A stretch of 46,618 nucleotides of DNA from JAGYLJ01 sp034661035 (GTDB taxonomy: Bacteria > Patescibacteriota > Minisyncoccia > Phycocordibacterales > UBA12079): assembly GCA_034661035.1 (NCBI GenBank), contig JAYEKM010000009.1:1-46618 (forward strand), written 5' to 3'. Made by a program: the position numbers and the translations under genes. This document shows positions 44,816 through 46,618 of the stretch, piece after piece (positions within the stretch are counted from its first letter, which is position 1; every line of letters begins with the position of its first letter). The notes under the pieces are model-generated. The model did no database searches and was not told the origin of the DNA. It saw only the letters and a list, made by a program, of their open reading frames with translations.

Positions 44816-46045
44816 ATGAAAGTTAAAATTAGGAAAGAAAAAGAGAATTACTTAGCTTATTTCATTGATTCTCGTCGTTTGGTTGGAGTTAGTAGTATTG
44901 GAGCCGAAATTTTGGAAATGTTGTTTAACCAAGAAAAATCGGTTGATGACATTGTCCTTAAACTAAGTGAATCCTACGGGATTTCTGCTTTACAAATCGA
45001 AAAAGATGTTAAAGATTTCTTGCTTCAGTTAAAAAAGGAAATTCTACCCAGTGGCTTTAATGTCATAGATCAAGAACAGATGGATTCTCCTTTAGGGATT
45101 GAACTTGAAATCACGACTTCTTGTAATCTAAGATGTCGTCATTGTGTTCAAGATGGACAACACAATGAAATTTTCATGGACTACAAAAAGTTCGTTGAAA
45201 TTGCTGACATCTTGTCAGAAAATGGTGTTTGTGAAATTAGTTTGATGGGAGGAGAACCATTTCGACATAGCGGGATCTTTGACATATTGGATTACTGCCA
45301 GAAGAAAGATTTCGCTGTTAATTTGGTGACTAATGCTACCCTGATTAACGATTCAGCCATTGAGAAATTGTCCTCGGTTAGCCGGTTGATGCTTCTTGTT
45401 AGTCTTGATGGTATTCAATCAACACATGATTATATCAGAGGACATGATGTTTTTTCCAAGGTTGACAGTGTTTTAAGAAAACTTGTTAAAAAAAGAGTTT
45501 CTGTGGAAACTCTTTGTACATTGAATTCTTACAACGCTCTCAAGTACAAAGAAGTTTTAGATTATTGCAAGGATTTGGATATTCCGTGCAATTTCAATTT
45601 GTTTAAACCGTTTTCTCCTAAACATTCAGGTCTCGTCTTGAATCCTAACCAGTTTTTTGAAATTGTTTTGGATTTGTTTCGGTTGAGAAGAGACGAGGGA
45701 TATAAGATTGGTTTATCAAACTCTGCCATTGTTGCCGAATTGCTTGGAATGCCTTCTCGTGATGAATGCAGAGCAACAAGATCTGGGTTGGTTATTGACG
45801 TCAATGGACGGATGATAACTTGCCCATCTTTGGTGGCTGCGGGATACTACGGACAGGAAGGACTTCCTTTTTTCGATTCTGATTTCCTTGAAAAATGGAG
45901 AAATCATGAAGTTTTTCAAAGATTTCGGAAAAACGGATTGAGGGAGTGTCAGGCACGTTCTTTTATTTTTAACGAGAATATTCTCGGGGAGGACCCTTAT
46001 GGAATTAAATCTTTTAAAACCTGGAGGGAGACTCATCGAGTTTAA
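44816..46045 (+). CDS. Radical SAM peptide-modifying enzyme with PqqD-like N-terminal domain
   Basis: 409 aa. Residues 1-85 look like a PqqD/RRE recognition domain (DSRRLVGVSSIGAEILEMLF, then a SVDDIVLKLSESYG helix). The radical SAM core has C103-x3-C107-x2-C110 (CNLRCRHC), GGEP at 145-148 and a SLDG strand. The C-terminal part is SPASM-like but reduced: Cys at 318, 336 (MITCPSL) and 378 (LRECQARSFIF) only, not the seven of a full SPASM. The Shine-Dalgarno AGAGGTG is weak to moderate. With the precursor gene 62 nt upstream it forms a typical maturase pair. Cys count suggests at most one auxiliary cluster with an unusual ligand set. Confidence 0.88.
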   Translation: MKVKIRKEKENYLAYFIDSRRLVGVSSIGAEILEMLFNQEKSVDDIVLKLSESYGISALQIEKDVKDFLLQLKKEILPSGFNVIDQEQMDSPLGIELEITTSCNLRCRHCVQDGQHNEIFMDYKKFVEIADILSENGVCEISLMGGEPFRHSGIFDILDYCQKKDFAVNLVTNATLINDSAIEKLSSVSRLMLLVSLDGIQSTHDYIRGHDVFSKVDSVLRKLVKKRVSVETLCTLNSYNALKYKEVLDYCKDLDIPCNFNLFKPFSPKHSGLVLNPNQFFEIVLDLFRLRRDEGYKIGLSNSAIVAELLGMPSRDECRATRSGLVIDVNGRMITCPSLVAAGYYGQEGLPFFDSDFLEKWRNHEVFQRFRKNGLRECQARSFIFNENILGEDPYGIKSFKTWRETHRV

Positions 46046-46054
46046 TATTTTCAC

Positions 46055-46103
46055 ATACCGCTTTTGTTTGTTCAAAAAAAACAAACAAAAGCGGTATTTT
46101 TTT
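46055..46103 (+). terminator. Rho-independent terminator
   Basis: ATACCGCTTTTGTTTGTT and AACAAACAAAAGCGGTAT form an 18-bp stem with a 7-base loop, followed by T7. It ends the ABC-F/precursor/radical SAM unit. Confidence 0.93.
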
Positions 46104-46105
46104 GT

Positions 46106-46111
46106 TATAAT
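46106..46111 (+). promoter_or_regulatory. -10 hexamer 6 nt before a start codon
   Basis: TATAAT, TTAGTT, ATG: exactly the same 15 bases as at 17261-17275. No Shine-Dalgarno. Leaderless-type start for the last gene. Confidence 0.6.
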
Positions 46112-46117
46112 TTAGTT

Positions 46118-46618
46118 ATGGAAAAATTAATTATTTCAGAAGAATATACTGGTAATGCAGATGTCAAATATATTTTTGAATATTATGAATGTGATTCTTT
46201 TGATCATTTGCCAAAAGATAAGCTGAGACAATGTTATGCTGTAGCCTTTCACAATGAAAAAATAGTAATAGTTCATAATGGAAAAAAAGATACTTGGGGA
46301 TTGGTAGGTGGCTCTATTGAAAAAAATGAACATCCTCATGATACTTTGGCTAGAGAAGTTCAAGAAGAATCTAATATGCAAGTTATTAAGTTTAAACCAA
46401 TTGGTTATCAAAAAGTTATTGATACTAGAGGAATTCAAGATTCTTTTTATCAATTAAGATATTTTGCAATAGTTGAAAAAATAGGAGAATTTATATCGGA
46501 TCCAGACGGTAACGTTGATAAAATTTTAAAAATCAATCCAAAAGATTATAAAAAATATTTTGATTGGGGAGAAATAGGAGATTCAATTGTAAATAAAGGT
46601 ATAGAATTTAAAAATAAT
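46118..46618 (+). CDS. Nudix hydrolase, 3' end beyond window
   Basis: 167 codons to the window edge with no stop. The Nudix box is complete and matches G-x5-E-x7-REVQEE: it starts GGSIEKNEHPHDT and continues LAREVQEES. Before it come YAVAFHNEKIVIVHNG (strand with substrate-facing residues) and WGLVGG. Family members hydrolyse nucleoside diphosphate derivatives. It is expressed from its own -10-only promoter directly after the strong terminator, so it is not co-transcribed with the RiPP-like genes. Confidence 0.9.
   Translation, partial: MEKLIISEEYTGNADVKYIFEYYECDSFDHLPKDKLRQCYAVAFHNEKIVIVHNGKKDTWGLVGGSIEKNEHPHDTLAREVQEESNMQVIKFKPIGYQKVIDTRGIQDSFYQLRYFAIVEKIGEFISDPDGNVDKILKINPKDYKKYFDWGEIGDSIVNKGIEFKNN

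Noticed and set aside
46136..46453. Minus-strand 105-codon ORF at the right edge
   Set aside because: Antisense to the Nudix gene that carries a complete Nudix box on the plus strand.

Overview
The window is AT-rich (roughly one third G+C by eye), densely packed, and has no rRNA or tRNA gene that I could recognise. I infer a member of the Candidate Phyla Radiation (Patescibacteria, Moranbacteria/Falkowbacteria-like). The reasons are the gene repertoire (cohesin/dockerin surface proteins, M14 peptidases with an HGGYEWN motif, GH130 plus HAD-type phosphomannomutase, REP-associated Y1 transposase), many small membrane proteins, and many start codons placed 6-9 nt after a -10-like hexamer with no Shine-Dalgarno. 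This is inference. A predicted beta-barrel porin at 17.8 kb does not fit a cell without an outer membrane and is flagged.

Layout. 0-1.5 kb: the 3' end of an ECF-like sigma factor gene overlapping a membrane protein (possible anti-sigma), then a small secreted protein. 1.6-3.7 kb: two tandem structured repeats running up to the start codon of typA/bipA. 3.7-17 kb (mostly minus strand): small membrane proteins, a Cys-rich protein, PspC, rubrerythrin, two stand-alone receivers, a cohesin-bearing membrane protein next to a dockerin-bearing FN3 protein, a sensor histidine kinase, hemerythrin, a Cache-HAMP sensor, a PAS protein, NagZ-like hexosaminidase and a cold-shock protein. 17-19.5 kb: small genes and the porin-like gene. 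19.7-24.2 kb: a mannose operon (PMI-type cupin, three GH130 modules in two genes, phosphomannomutase). 24.3-29.2 kb: a MacA/MacB-type efflux operon with two different permeases. 29.2-32.4 kb (minus): two M14 carboxypeptidase paralogues, one lacking key catalytic residues, and small membrane proteins. 32.6-33.4 kb: a solute-binding lipoprotein with a frameshift.

33.6-42.7 kb is an accessory region marked by a dispersed TTCGAAC repeat family and a 35-bp direct repeat. It holds an ATP-grasp / histidine-phosphatase / Nudix trio, a four-gene defence-type locus (Dam-type methylase, PD-(D/E)XK nuclease candidate, second adenine/cytosine-N4 methylase, SMC/RecF-like ATPase with a CPYC motif), and a Y1 (TnpA-REP) transposon with inverted REP ends that interrupts a nuclease-like ORF.

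42.9-46.0 kb looks like a compact RiPP-type cassette: ABC-F ATPase, a 65-aa Cys-containing precursor candidate, a hairpin, and a radical SAM protein with a PqqD-like N-terminus. A Nudix gene then runs off the end.

Three genes (histidine kinase, PAS protein, solute-binding protein) are each broken by a one-base change in a 7-9 base homopolymer. This suggests assembly errors or phase-variable/slippery tracts. Gene positions and motifs were read directly from the sequence. Family names come from motif recognition without database searches.
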